DNA from: an uncultured Bacteroidales bacterium
Lineage (GTDB): Bacteria > Bacteroidota > Bacteroidia > Bacteroidales > Bacteroidaceae
Assembly: GCA_902785075.1 (NCBI GenBank)
Contig: CACZXN010000015.1
Coordinates: 1 to 49,721, forward strand
Length of the DNA stretch: 49,721 nt
Direction of reading: 5' to 3'
The position numbers and the translations under genes were made by a program. Below, one piece after another: positions 1-8,044 of this stretch. Every line of letters begins with the position of its first letter. Position 1 is the stretch's first letter. The notes beneath the pieces are model-generated. The model saw nothing but the letters and a program-made list of their open reading frames with translations. It made no database searches and was not told where the DNA came from.

Positions 1-100
1 TAAAGAACATCTTCAATAGAACTATAATAAAGTTCTAATAAAACCAGTGTAAAGCTCCAATGTAACCTCGATGCAGCAAAGTAGCATCTTCTATACTTGC

Positions 101-170
101 CCGGTATATGTCCGGTACATGTCCGGTAAAGTACCGAACATGTATCGGGCTTCTACCGAAGGCATAGCGG
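101..170. repeat. 11-bp-phased YCGR array
   Basis: The tetramers CCGG, CCGG, CCGG, CCGA, TCGG and CCGA begin at 101, 112, 123, 134, 145 and 156, exactly 11 bp apart, and a weaker GCGG sits at 167. The seven-base spacers include TATATGT, TACATGT, TAAAGTA and ACATGTA, so each pair of neighbouring tetramers frames a partly palindromic 15-mer, such as CCGGTAAAGTACCGA. I see the exact spacing directly. A role as a multi-site protein-binding array is inferred. No clear Bacteroidetes promoter was found beside it. Confidence 0.7.
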
Positions 171-233
171 GTAAGTATATAAGGTACTACGGGGCAATAC
201 TATGGTTAATGTATAGGAAGATTGGAGGTGAAT

Positions 234-332
234 ATGAGAGGAATTAGTGAGGTATATGAGATGAACATGAGAAGAATTAGTGAGGTATATGAGATGAACA
301 TGAGAGGAATATGTCATGTTTATCATAAATGA
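234..332 (+). CDS. Possible 32-residue repeat peptide
   Basis: A 33-bp unit occurs at 234-266 and 267-299 with one difference, and a third partial copy starts at 300. Because 33 is a multiple of three, the repeat stays open in frame from the ATG at 234 to a TGA at 330-332. It encodes an 11-residue motif (MRGISEVYEMN) twice and then a short divergent tail ending HVYHK. A GGAGG lies five bases before the ATG, which is well placed, although ribosome binding sites of this kind matter little in Bacteroidetes. No promoter is evident. It may be only a non-coding tandem repeat; no known family is recognised. Confidence 0.25.
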   Translation: MRGISEVYEMNMRRISEVYEMNMRGICHVYHK

Positions 333-538
333 TTTAACTTCCGAAACTTCAAATTCTTATATTTAATTTCTATTCAATTTCAATATGTTTCTAATATAAT
401 TCCAATTATAGGAATTGGAGATGAACTAGAGATATCATATATGAAAACAGAGGGAATCAAAGGGGACGGTTTTCTTCGAGCGTGGGTTATGTGCGGATAA
501 TGATGGGTTATTGGGAAATAGTAATGGATAAAGCAGTG

Positions 539-751
539 AGAAAGTAAGAAAGTCGCTTAGTAACTTATGGACAGGAAGGTTTTGTTGTTGTACATGAAAC
601 AGTCGCAGGGTGTGTAATTTTTATAATATAATTATTATAATATAATAATATAATAATAAAGCTATTATTATTTCTCCCCTTTTTAATTAACTCGTATATT
701 ATTCTTGTCCATAAGTTACTTTCTGACTAAGCGACTAACTCATTACTTTTC
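539..751. repeat. Imperfect inverted-repeat element with AT-rich core
   Basis: The arm at 552-577 (GTCGCTTAG, then a stretch ending GGACAGGAA) reappears inverted at 702-735, interrupted there by an eight-base insertion TTCTGACT at 721-728. Weaker symmetry (GAAAGTAA against TTACTTTT) extends the arms to about 539 and 751. The core at 620-671 is almost only A and T and contains a perfect nine-base-pair hairpin (arms 650-658 and 663-671, loop AAGC) followed by a pyrimidine-rich tract. This resembles a small non-autonomous inverted-repeat element or a long structured terminator. No target-site duplication was seen. Confidence 0.5.
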
Positions 752-977
752 CATATATTTTTCAATGTGTTTTTCGTTTTTTCTCAACACCTAACACAGA
801 AAATACATAAGACACTCTCTATCAAGTACTTACGAGTAAAAAGTATACAAAAACGCAACTACAAATATCTACAAAGCCATTTTTAGGGTGTTTTATGTTA
901 GGTGTTTGCAAATTTCATATTATTCTGTCATTTTCATCGAATCATCCGAGGGATTTGATACATCGTATGTCGAAATG

Positions 978-1056
978 GTCCCACTCTGGGACTGTAACGG
1001 TCCCATATTGGGAATCAATCAGTCCCTTATTGGGACTCAAGAACAGTACAACTGTT
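978..1056. promoter_or_regulatory. 22-bp-phased GTCCC-N5-GGGAC palindromes upstream of promoter
   Basis: Three copies of GTCCCNNNNNGGGAC (the middle one ending GGGAA) start at 978, 1000 and 1022, exactly 22 bp apart. A fourth palindrome of different sequence, AACAGT-ACA-ACTGTT (1042-1056), is centred 20 bp further on. The last site ends about 30 bp before the TTTG box of the promoter at 1085. The spacing puts all GTCCC sites on one face of the helix, the layout expected for cooperative binding of a dimeric regulator. That role is inferred. Confidence 0.65.
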
Positions 1057-1084
1057 GCATCATTGTCGGATTTTATGTAAAACA

Positions 1085-1117
1085 TTTGGTAGTTTCAGAA
1101 TTATTCTCTAACTTTGC
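1085..1117 (+). promoter_or_regulatory. Bacteroidetes promoter of dockerin-fasciclin operon
   Basis: TTTG at 1085-1088, a 20-base gap, and TAACTTTGC at 1109-1117 match the Bacteroidetes -33/-7 consensus. Transcription should start near 1124, about 28 bases before the ATG at 1152, which supports that start over upstream codons. Bases 1085-1118 are repeated with one mismatch at 6051-6084. Confidence 0.85.
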
Positions 1118-1151
1118 AAAACGTATTATTAACAATCAAATTATAATTAAT

Positions 1152-2759
1152 ATGAAGAAAAGAATAATACTATTCAGTTTCCTCTTATTTTCATTGAGTT
1201 TGTTTATAAATGGGCAAAACGATCTCAACGGCCTTGGATACCAACTCCAATTTTTCCCATATAATTTCTACGAATGGAAAGAGGATGTCAACAAGGATTT
1301 TATTGTTGACACACAAGATGTCTTGCGTATTTATGAGTCAATTCAAGCAGCCGAGAGTAATGATTTTGGCCCTGATGTCAATTTAGACAAAGTGGTTGAC
1401 ACCCAGGACGTGCTTAAAGTTTACGATTATATCCAGTCAGAATCGTCACCAACATTGGTTGGGCCTGATGAAACGATGGATGTAATCACCAACGCCATTA
1501 ATTTGCTGGACTACTACGGTGCTGTTTTACGTTTCCCTGTTTGTCGTTTTAGCATAGTCGCACCCACAGACAATGGTCTTTTGACATACATCGACCCCGT
1601 ATCTATGGGACAACAGGAAACACGTATATGGAAATTCATGATGAATCCAACTCCTGATAATGGTAACATGTTCTCTCGTATCCAAGCAGTTGTCTACAAG
1701 GCAGAGAGACAGGCAGACGGTACATGGCTTCCGACCGACTCATTGACAACTTATGTAGGTAGTATGACAAACGACCGCGTATTTAATAGACTTCAAGACA
1801 TTTTAGAAAATTGTATAGTGCCAGAAGGTTTTGTTCAGGAAAAACATTACTACAAGACACTTTCCGGCAATTATATATATGTGAATCAAGATGGAGGTGA
1901 CCTTACCATCTCTGGCGGTTTCCAAATGGACTCCCAAAAGCAAGTGAAGGTCATCAAAACCGGAAACGTGATAAACGGTACAGCTTATCTTGTTGATAAC
2001 GCAGTCTATTCTTCCTATTGCTCTGTCAGCGATGTGCTGAGCGCAAATCCTGAATTCTCGGAGTTTTATAATCTGCTTCAAGCTTGTGGCGCCATCACTA
2101 CAATCGCAGGAAGGAAGGGACTGAATTGGTCTTCTGCTTCCAAAAATGGTAACTTGATTTATATTCCAGAGAACTATGATGAGAGTGTCGACTACCTATT
2201 GAATACTTATAACTATACTATCTATGTTCCAACCAATGAAGCTATGCACGAGGCGTACGCATTGGGTCTCCCAACGGTGAAGATGTTAGAAGATGCCATA
2301 GCTATCGACGAAAATGAAAATGAACAAGTCTGGGATTCTGCAGCCCATCTTCGCAAGGTGATGCTCGATTTCGTGAAGTATCATATCCAAGAAAAAGCAG
2401 TCGTGATTGATAATCAATATGAACTCAACAGATATGCGTCGATGAAACTGAACAAGAATTATGTTCCCTTTAAGATACAATTAGAATCATATGGTAATGA
2501 ACTATGGGTTCAAGGTGTTTGTTCAAGCAAACAGCCCATCAACAAGAGCCAGATGTATAATGTGATGGTGCGTGAGTATTGGCTGAATAATAAGAATGTA
2601 GAGTCTGCAGCCTTAATCGAAACATCCTCAAATGCTGTTTTGCATGCAATCGACCACCCGCTCCTTTACAATTACAAGGCAGATGCAGATTTGACAAAGC
2701 CTGAGAACAACCAGTTCATTTACGTTCCTCGTAAGTTATATTTTGAAATTGATTACTAA
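1152..2759 (+). CDS. Secreted fasciclin-like protein with N-terminal dockerin pair
   Basis: The 535-residue product begins with a signal peptide (about 1-21, ending FINGQ). Two dockerin-like calcium-binding repeats follow at about residues 45-65 and 75-95, each with D-x-N-x-D and then a VDTQDVL core. The rest resembles fasciclin (FAS1) folds: one region around 100-250 containing FSIVAPTDNG, and a clearer one around 330-530 with YTIYVPTNEAM, a long helical HL/KYH segment and a closing SSNAVLHAIDHPLLYN. FAS1 domains usually serve adhesion; dockerins bind cohesins, none of which is seen here. The ATG at 1152 is chosen for the signal peptide and the promoter just upstream. It is co-oriented with a second fasciclin-like gene 12 bases downstream and is probably co-transcribed with it. 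Confidence 0.8.
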   Translation: MKKRIILFSFLLFSLSLFINGQNDLNGLGYQLQFFPYNFYEWKEDVNKDFIVDTQDVLRIYESIQAAESNDFGPDVNLDKVVDTQDVLKVYDYIQSESSPTLVGPDETMDVITNAINLLDYYGAVLRFPVCRFSIVAPTDNGLLTYIDPVSMGQQETRIWKFMMNPTPDNGNMFSRIQAVVYKAERQADGTWLPTDSLTTYVGSMTNDRVFNRLQDILENCIVPEGFVQEKHYYKTLSGNYIYVNQDGGDLTISGGFQMDSQKQVKVIKTGNVINGTAYLVDNAVYSSYCSVSDVLSANPEFSEFYNLLQACGAITTIAGRKGLNWSSASKNGNLIYIPENYDESVDYLLNTYNYTIYVPTNEAMHEAYALGLPTVKMLEDAIAIDENENEQVWDSAAHLRKVMLDFVKYHIQEKAVVIDNQYELNRYASMKLNKNYVPFKIQLESYGNELWVQGVCSSKQPINKSQMYNVMVREYWLNNKNVESAALIETSSNAVLHAIDHPLLYNYKADADLTKPENNQFIYVPRKLYFEIDY

Positions 2760-2771
2760 TCATTACGTCCT

Positions 2772-5700
2772 ATGAAAGCTAAATATATATTCACATCGTT
2801 AATGATGTCGTTCATGGCAATAACTGACATGAATGCTCAGAACAATCTAGTTGTCGTAAAAAACGATGGTTCGCAGCAAACGTTCACTCTGAGCAAGAAG
2901 CCTTACATGCTGTTCACAGACGATAACATACAGATAGTTACACATGATAATCAAGCAGATATCAGCTATCTTGATTTTAACTATTTTTCCTATCAAGGCC
3001 AGCAACAGAGTCGGATGAACGCTATCGTCGAAACAACTGGTGGTATGACACTCCATGAGCTAGAGAACGACCAGAGAGTAATGTTAGGATATGCTTCAAA
3101 AGATATAGTAACTAACAGCTATTCTATGGAATTAGATGAAAAAGGCATTCCTGCCTTTACCAAGAGCTGTAATATCATGGCGAAACATTTGAACGAAGAC
3201 GATCCATATTACAATCGTTTACCTTTCAATTCGTATCTGGATGTGGAACCCACCTCAAGTGCTTCTCAAGCATATATTGCCTTTACTGTTCCTCCAATAG
3301 GTTCGGGAACCTACGATTTATACCTCGTCACCTTGCCTTTGACGTTCACAGACAACGTGAGCGAGGAAGAGGCATCCAAGCCATATCAGTTCCGCGTCAA
3401 CATGTTCTATCATACAAAAGATGGAGGATGGCCCAAAACTCGCAACGAGGTATTGAAGAATCCTGCCGATCCTACAGGCAAAGAACAAAATTACAACAGC
3501 AGCCCAACGGGGGTTGATACCATTTTCCTTGGTACCAAAACTTTTGATGCAGACATAACCCAAAGTCCAAGCATAATGGTTCAAGTTCAAAGCTACGTAC
3601 CGACATCAGAAACGAAGAATTATTCGCGTCGTATGTGCATCAGTGGCTTGATGATGAAGGCACACAATGAGGACTTCTCCGCAACGAAATTCCTCAAATT
3701 CAGCGAAACAATATGGTATTCTCGCAATGATTTGCAGCGAATCAGTTGCATGGATCAGCTGACATTCACCTCAGAGGTGGTTTCCAATGATATCTTATCT
3801 CCACAACTGAAGGTGAACCTGAATGGCACACCTTACTATGCGGATGTGGATTTCTATGGAACCATGCTTACTATAGATGAGAATGGAACAATTTGTATTC
3901 CATACATTCTGTTCCCTGGCTATGACTACATATACACACCATCCCTTTTCGTGGAAGGTACTCCATCCACAATCCGTGTTAAGGATGATACGAGCGGTCT
4001 TTTAGCAACATCCGCAACGATTGATAACGTAGATGTACATGTATCTGCCCAACTATTGGGTATGAAGTCTTTCTGGACTCAGTATGTTAAAGGTAAGCAC
4101 CTGAATGATATCCCATGCTATCGGGTAGGTATTGAGTTGAAGAACACGAAGACAGACAAAGTCTTTTCATATTATGACCCAAAAGAAATCCTTACACGGC
4201 CTGACCAAACCCCTAACTCACTCACTATAACTGATAACATGAAGTATGCTGTCGATTATAAAATATATGAATTAGGGTTCGGCCAAACCTATCAGTGCAG
4301 GGCTTTCTTGGAATATGGGAATTCAACCAATATCTATAGGATGTTGGAAAACAGTCCTCGTTGCTACGATAGCCATCCTGTTGAAATTACCACACCTACA
4401 AGAGAGGAATATGAGAAACAGTTCAAGAAAGAAAACTTGCCTCAGATTATGGCAAACGACGCTTCAATATCATTATTTAACCAAGCGATGGCAGCCACAC
4501 ACATGGGTGAACGTTTAGAGAAATATATTGATGAAACATATAGCCTTTCCGCAGACTCTGTCAATCAGTGGTTCTATTATTCAACAGGTTTGGAGTATGA
4601 TATCGTGGGGTATATGCAAACCCGCTATTTTGGCTACACTGGCTTTGTTGAGCCAAATGAGGTGTTTGCACAACATGGAATCAAAACACTCGATGACTTG
4701 CGTAACTATGCAAAACAGGTCTATGATGAGATGTATCCTGAGGATGCTGGTGTGAAAGACGAAACGGACAGCAGGAATTCGCTCAATCGATTTGTCGCTT
4801 ATCACTTCCTGCCCGAACGAATTGAATATGATAAGCTAACTGCAGATAACATTCTTTTGAGAACTTTCGACCGTAAACATTGGGATGTGGCAGAATGGTA
4901 TGAAACGATGATGCCTTATTCTATCATGAAGGTATCTTATCCTTCAGGTTCAAGCGAGGGTCGCTACGTCAATCGCCGTGGTGTCATGGATAGACCAGAC
5001 TGGAGAGGAGTTTTTGTTGCAGGCGCAAAGATTAAGTCTCCTTCTAAAGCTGATAAAGAATTGGTAGCCATCAATGGTGTGTACCATTATATTGATGATA
5101 TCATTGACTATGGTCGCAACACACAAGAAGTCGTACTCAATGAGCGAATGCGTATAGAAGCAACCACACTTTCACCTGACTTTATGACAAGTGGAGCCCG
5201 CGGACATGCAGTAGTTGGAGTAGGAGGCGTTTCTTCTTATCCTGGTCAATATGGAAGCCAAAGTAGCTCACCTGACCCTGATATGAACCCAAATCACTGT
5301 ATAGGATTTAAGCGTGGTGCTGCTACCAACTTTGCTTTCACACCAAATACCCACTTACATGTTCGTAACCGTAATCTTTGTTTCTGGTCATACCAAGGCG
5401 ACGAAGTATTAATCTCCGGCCATTTTGATGTCACCGTTAAGATACCGCCAGTACCAGCAGGCGTATATGAGCTCCGTATAGCAACCCTTTTAGGTTTTCC
5501 CAATAGGGGCATCGTTGCATTCTATCTGGATGGAAAGCCTTGCGGACTTCCTATAGATTTGAGAAAAGATGGTGTTGATCCGTCAATCGGTAACAAGCCA
5601 GACTCAGATCTTGGAGATGACGAAGCAATTGCTGCTTATGACAAGGCTTTGCATAACCGTGGCTGGATGAAAGGGCCTGCTTCCTATGGAAATATTAATC

Positions 5701-5915
5701 AGGACGGAACCGGTTCTCCATACTGGATGCGTAATGGTATGACCGAGATGCGCCGAGTTTTAACGACATTCATTTCTGATGGGGCAACGGATCACTATCT
5801 AAGAATTCAGCAGTTATTGGACATGGGGCCGAGTAGCGCGTTTGCATTTGATTACATAGAGCTTTGTCCTCGTAGTGTCTATGATAATGACCTATATCCA
5901 GAGGATAAATGGTGA
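2772..5915 (+). CDS. Large secreted fasciclin-like surface protein
   Basis: This 1047-residue protein has a signal peptide (about 1-23, ending NAQ) and a beta-rich N-terminal region beginning LVVVKNDGSQQTFTL, a style also seen in the secreted proteins at 9413 and 11404. A FAS1-like region lies at about residues 540-690 (YTGFVEPNEVFAQHGI, then SLNRFVAYHFLPE). The C-terminal third looks like a jelly-roll or carbohydrate-binding-type beta sandwich (VYELRIATLLG, YLRIQQ, FDYIELCP). Related Bacteroidales fasciclin proteins carry a C-terminal domain of this kind (DUF5108-like, from memory). It follows the dockerin-fasciclin gene by 12 bases and ends before a strong terminator, so the two form a two-gene operon. 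Surface adhesion or glycan contact is the likely role; this is inferred. Confidence 0.7.
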   Translation: MKAKYIFTSLMMSFMAITDMNAQNNLVVVKNDGSQQTFTLSKKPYMLFTDDNIQIVTHDNQADISYLDFNYFSYQGQQQSRMNAIVETTGGMTLHELENDQRVMLGYASKDIVTNSYSMELDEKGIPAFTKSCNIMAKHLNEDDPYYNRLPFNSYLDVEPTSSASQAYIAFTVPPIGSGTYDLYLVTLPLTFTDNVSEEEASKPYQFRVNMFYHTKDGGWPKTRNEVLKNPADPTGKEQNYNSSPTGVDTIFLGTKTFDADITQSPSIMVQVQSYVPTSETKNYSRRMCISGLMMKAHNEDFSATKFLKFSETIWYSRNDLQRISCMDQLTFTSEVVSNDILSPQLKVNLNGTPYYADVDFYGTMLTIDENGTICIPYILFPGYDYIYTPSLFVEGTPSTIRVKDDTSGLLATSATIDNVDVHVSAQLLGMKSFWTQYVKGKHLNDIPCYRVGIELKNTKTDKVFSYYDPKEILTRPDQTPNSLTITDNMKYAVDYKIYELGFGQTYQCRAFLEYGNSTNIYRMLENSPRCYDSHPVEITTPTREEYEKQFKKENLPQIMANDASISLFNQAMAATHMGERLEKYIDETYSLSADSVNQWFYYSTGLEYDIVGYMQTRYFGYTGFVEPNEVFAQHGIKTLDDLRNYAKQVYDEMYPEDAGVKDETDSRNSLNRFVAYHFLPERIEYDKLTADNILLRTFDRKHWDVAEWYETMMPYSIMKVSYPSGSSEGRYVNRRGVMDRPDWRGVFVAGAKIKSPSKADKELVAINGVYHYIDDIIDYGRNTQEVVLNERMRIEATTLSPDFMTSGARGHAVVGVGGVSSYPGQYGSQSSSPDPDMNPNHCIGFKRGAATNFAFTPNTHLHVRNRNLCFWSYQGDEVLISGHFDVTVKIPPVPAGVYELRIATLLGFPNRGIVAFYLDGKPCGLPIDLRKDGVDPSIGNKPDSDLGDDEAIAAYDKALHNRGWMKGPASYGNINQDGTGSPYWMRNGMTEMRRVLTTFISDGATDHYLRIQQLLDMGPSSAFAFDYIELCPRSVYDNDLYPEDKW

Positions 5916-5979
5916 TATAACCCGTGAGGGGCAATGGACAATACAAAATGTATAATGTAAAAAGCCGTAACACATAAAC

Positions 5980-6019
5980 AACACGGACAAGGAGCAATCC
6001 CTGTCCGTGTTCTGTTTTT
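5980..6019 (+). terminator. Intrinsic terminator after fasciclin operon
   Basis: AACACGGACA (5980-5989) pairs perfectly with TGTCCGTGTT (6002-6011) around a 12-base loop, followed by CTGTTTTTC. It separates the fasciclin pair from the promoter at 6051. Confidence 0.85.
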
Positions 6020-6050
6020 CTTTCCTTTCACAAATAATTTTATATTAATT

Positions 6051-6083
6051 TTTGGTAGTTTCAGAATTATTCTCTATCTTTGC
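6051..6083 (+). promoter_or_regulatory. Promoter of nucleotidyltransferase operon
   Basis: TTTG (6051-6054), 20 bases, TATCTTTGC (6075-6083). The sequence from 6051 to 6084 is the same as 1085-1118 at all but one position, including the spacer, which is far more than the consensus requires. Confidence 0.85.
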
Positions 6084-6115
6084 AGGCTGAAAACGAACAT
6101 TTAACTAATGAGAAT

Positions 6116-7024
6116 ATGAAACCAACTCTATTTTTGCTTGCTGCAGGTATGGGTAGCCGCTATGGTGGCTTGAAGCAGCTCGATGGTCTGGGACCTAATG
6201 GTGAGACTATCATGGATTATAGTATCTACGATGCTATTCGTGCGGGATTCGGGAAAATTGTATGGGTCATCCGTAAGGATTTCGAAGAGCAGTTCCGCAC
6301 TCAGATTTTATCGAAATATGAGGGTAAGGTGGCTTGCGAACTCTGTTTCCAGGCGCTCGATGCCCTGCCCGAAGGATTCAAGTGTCCTGAGGGACGTGTA
6401 AAGCCTTGGGGTACGAACCATGCCGTTTTGATGGGTAAGGATGTCATCAAAGAGCCATTCTGTGTCATCAATTGCGACGACTTCTACGGACGCGATGCAT
6501 TCGCAAGCATCGGTAAGTTCCTTAGCGAACTGCCTGAGGGTACGAAGAACAAATATGCAATGGTGGGATTCCGTGTTTGCAACACGCTGAGCGAGAACGG
6601 TTCTGTGGCTCGCGGCATTTGTGCGACGAACGAAAAGCATCATCTGACGGACGTCGTTGAACGTACAGAGATTCTGCGTGTTGACGGAAAAATCTGCTAC
6701 AAGGAAGGCGACGGATGGGTAGAGATTCCTGAGAATTCGCCTGTATCGATGAACATGTGGGGCTTCACTCCCGACTATTTCGAATACAGCGAAGAGTTCT
6801 TTAAGGTGTTCCTAAGCGACCCAAAGAACATGGAGAATCCAAAAGCAGAGTTCTTTATTCCATTAATGGTGAACAAACTCATCACCGAAGGAACGGCTAC
6901 TGTTGAGGTGCTCGACACTACTAGCAAATGGTTTGGTGTGACATATGCTGCTGATCGTCCAGACACCGTAGCACGCATCAAGTCGTTGATCGAAGCTGGC
7001 GAGTACCCAGAGAAATTGTGGTAA
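6116..7024 (+). CDS. Sugar-phosphate nucleotidyltransferase family protein
   Basis: A 302-residue cytoplasmic enzyme of the NTP_transferase fold. It opens with the nucleotide-binding signature LAAGMGSRYGGLKQLDGLGP (about residues 8-27), where the G-x-G-x-R and the following Lys bind NTP, and has NCDDFYG near residue 118 as the metal-binding Asp motif. Family members activate sugar 1-phosphates to NDP-sugars; the exact sugar cannot be read from the sequence. The ATG at 6116 is used because the transcript should begin near 6090 and the signature follows at once; upstream in-frame codons lie at or inside the promoter. The next gene begins only four bases after the stop. Confidence 0.85.
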   Translation: MKPTLFLLAAGMGSRYGGLKQLDGLGPNGETIMDYSIYDAIRAGFGKIVWVIRKDFEEQFRTQILSKYEGKVACELCFQALDALPEGFKCPEGRVKPWGTNHAVLMGKDVIKEPFCVINCDDFYGRDAFASIGKFLSELPEGTKNKYAMVGFRVCNTLSENGSVARGICATNEKHHLTDVVERTEILRVDGKICYKEGDGWVEIPENSPVSMNMWGFTPDYFEYSEEFFKVFLSDPKNMENPKAEFFIPLMVNKLITEGTATVEVLDTTSKWFGVTYAADRPDTVARIKSLIEAGEYPEKLW

Positions 7025-7028
7025 AAGC

Positions 7029-7991
7029 ATGCGGGAAGGAATCCTTCTCATCATATTAATATTGAGTATAGGACATGTGGAGGCTCAAGGGGTCTCCATC
7101 ATGTCCTATAATAGTGAAAACGCATTCGATACCCTGCACGACGAAGGATTCCAAGACGAGGAATACACTCCTGAGGGGAGCCGTCATTGGAGTCGTTACC
7201 GAATGATGCAGAAACTGAAGAACATCAGTAAGGTGATTGTGGCAGCAGACACGCAGCGCCCAGTTGACATCGTGTGTTTGGAAGAAGTGGAGAACGACAG
7301 CGTTCTCACATACCTCACCCGCCGTACCGCTCTCGCAACCTTAGGATACAAATACCTCATGACACATTCTGTCGATCATCGAGGTATCGACGTAGCACTA
7401 CTCTACTCGCCTTTCACTTTCCATCCTATCAGCCACAACTCCATCCGTGCCAACACAACTACTTCCACTCGAGATGTGCTCCACGTTTGCGGAACGACAG
7501 GCGGAAGTCGGCAGGACACACTCGACATCTATGTGGTACACCTTCCATCAAAACTCAACGGGAAAGAAAGCGAGCGTAACCGTCAAAAGGTTGTAGATGC
7601 TATCACAGCTTCGACCGATTCCATACAGAAAGAGCGGAAAGATGCCAAAATCATTATTCTGGGCGATTTCAACGACAGCCCCGATTCACCGCTTCTAAGC
7701 CTCAACTTCAAGGAGTTTACCAACCTGGCTTTGGCTTATCAAGATAAACACAGTGGGTCGTATAAGTATCAAGGAGGATGGGAAACGATTGATCAAATAT
7801 TGATTAGCAAAGCGCTCACTCAACTCGAAACGGAAGGGCTACGATACCATGATGCAAAGATTCTCAAACTGCCGTTCCTGCTCGAATCAGATACACAATA
7901 CGGAGGAGAGAAACCCAATCGCACCTTCGTAGGGTATCGATACAACGGAGGCTTCAGCGACCACCTGCCGGTAATCCTGTATCTGAAATAA
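7029..7991 (+). CDS. Secreted endonuclease/exonuclease/phosphatase-fold protein
   Basis: 320 residues with a signal peptide (ending VEAQ at about residue 20). The metal-dependent EEP fold is shown by SYNSENAF (about 26-33), CLEEVEND (about 82-89), LGDFNDSPDS with Asp213 and Asn215, and the final SDHLPV with Asp311-His312. Family members hydrolyse phosphodiester bonds in nucleic acids, phospholipids or inositol phosphates; substrate is not evident. An exported form could act in the periplasm or outside the cell. It sits four bases after the nucleotidyltransferase and is probably translated from the same mRNA. It ends just before a hairpin shared with the convergent gdhA. Confidence 0.85.
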   Translation: MREGILLIILILSIGHVEAQGVSIMSYNSENAFDTLHDEGFQDEEYTPEGSRHWSRYRMMQKLKNISKVIVAADTQRPVDIVCLEEVENDSVLTYLTRRTALATLGYKYLMTHSVDHRGIDVALLYSPFTFHPISHNSIRANTTTSTRDVLHVCGTTGGSRQDTLDIYVVHLPSKLNGKESERNRQKVVDAITASTDSIQKERKDAKIIILGDFNDSPDSPLLSLNFKEFTNLALAYQDKHSGSYKYQGGWETIDQILISKALTQLETEGLRYHDAKILKLPFLLESDTQYGGEKPNRTFVGYRYNGGFSDHLPVILYLK

Positions 7992-7994
7992 AAA

Positions 7995-8027
7995 GGAGCC
8001 TTCTCTGCTCACCAAGAGAAGGACTCC
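7995..8027. terminator. Hairpin terminator between convergent genes
   Basis: GGAGCCTTCTCT and AGAGAAGGACTCC pair with one bulged base around a short loop. On the minus strand the hairpin is followed by TTTTT (7990-7994), so it fits gdhA termination best; it may also stop the plus-strand operon. Confidence 0.7.
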
Positions 8028-8044
8028 CCAATTATAAGTTTACG

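Larger units (their letters stand above)
1..1084. other. Gene-poor repeat-rich intergenic region
   Basis: No ordinary protein gene is supported here. The stretch begins with a 7-bp inverted repeat (TAGAACT at 17-23 and AGTTCTA at 31-37), then a helically phased CCGG-type array (101-170), a 33-bp tandem repeat that is also a 32-codon reading frame (234-332), a long imperfect inverted repeat around an AT-rich core (539-751), an 11-bp inverted pair (AACACCTAACA at 786-796, TGTTAGGTGTT at 896-906), and a 22-bp-phased palindrome array (978-1056) that leads into the promoter at 1085. The reading frame of the next gene runs back through part of this region from a GTG at 888, but signal peptide and promoter position place the real start at 1152. 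Confidence 0.7.

Noticed and set aside
888-1151. Extended N terminus of the dockerin-fasciclin protein from a GTG at 888
   Set aside because: It would run through a palindrome array and its own promoter; the signal peptide begins at 1152.
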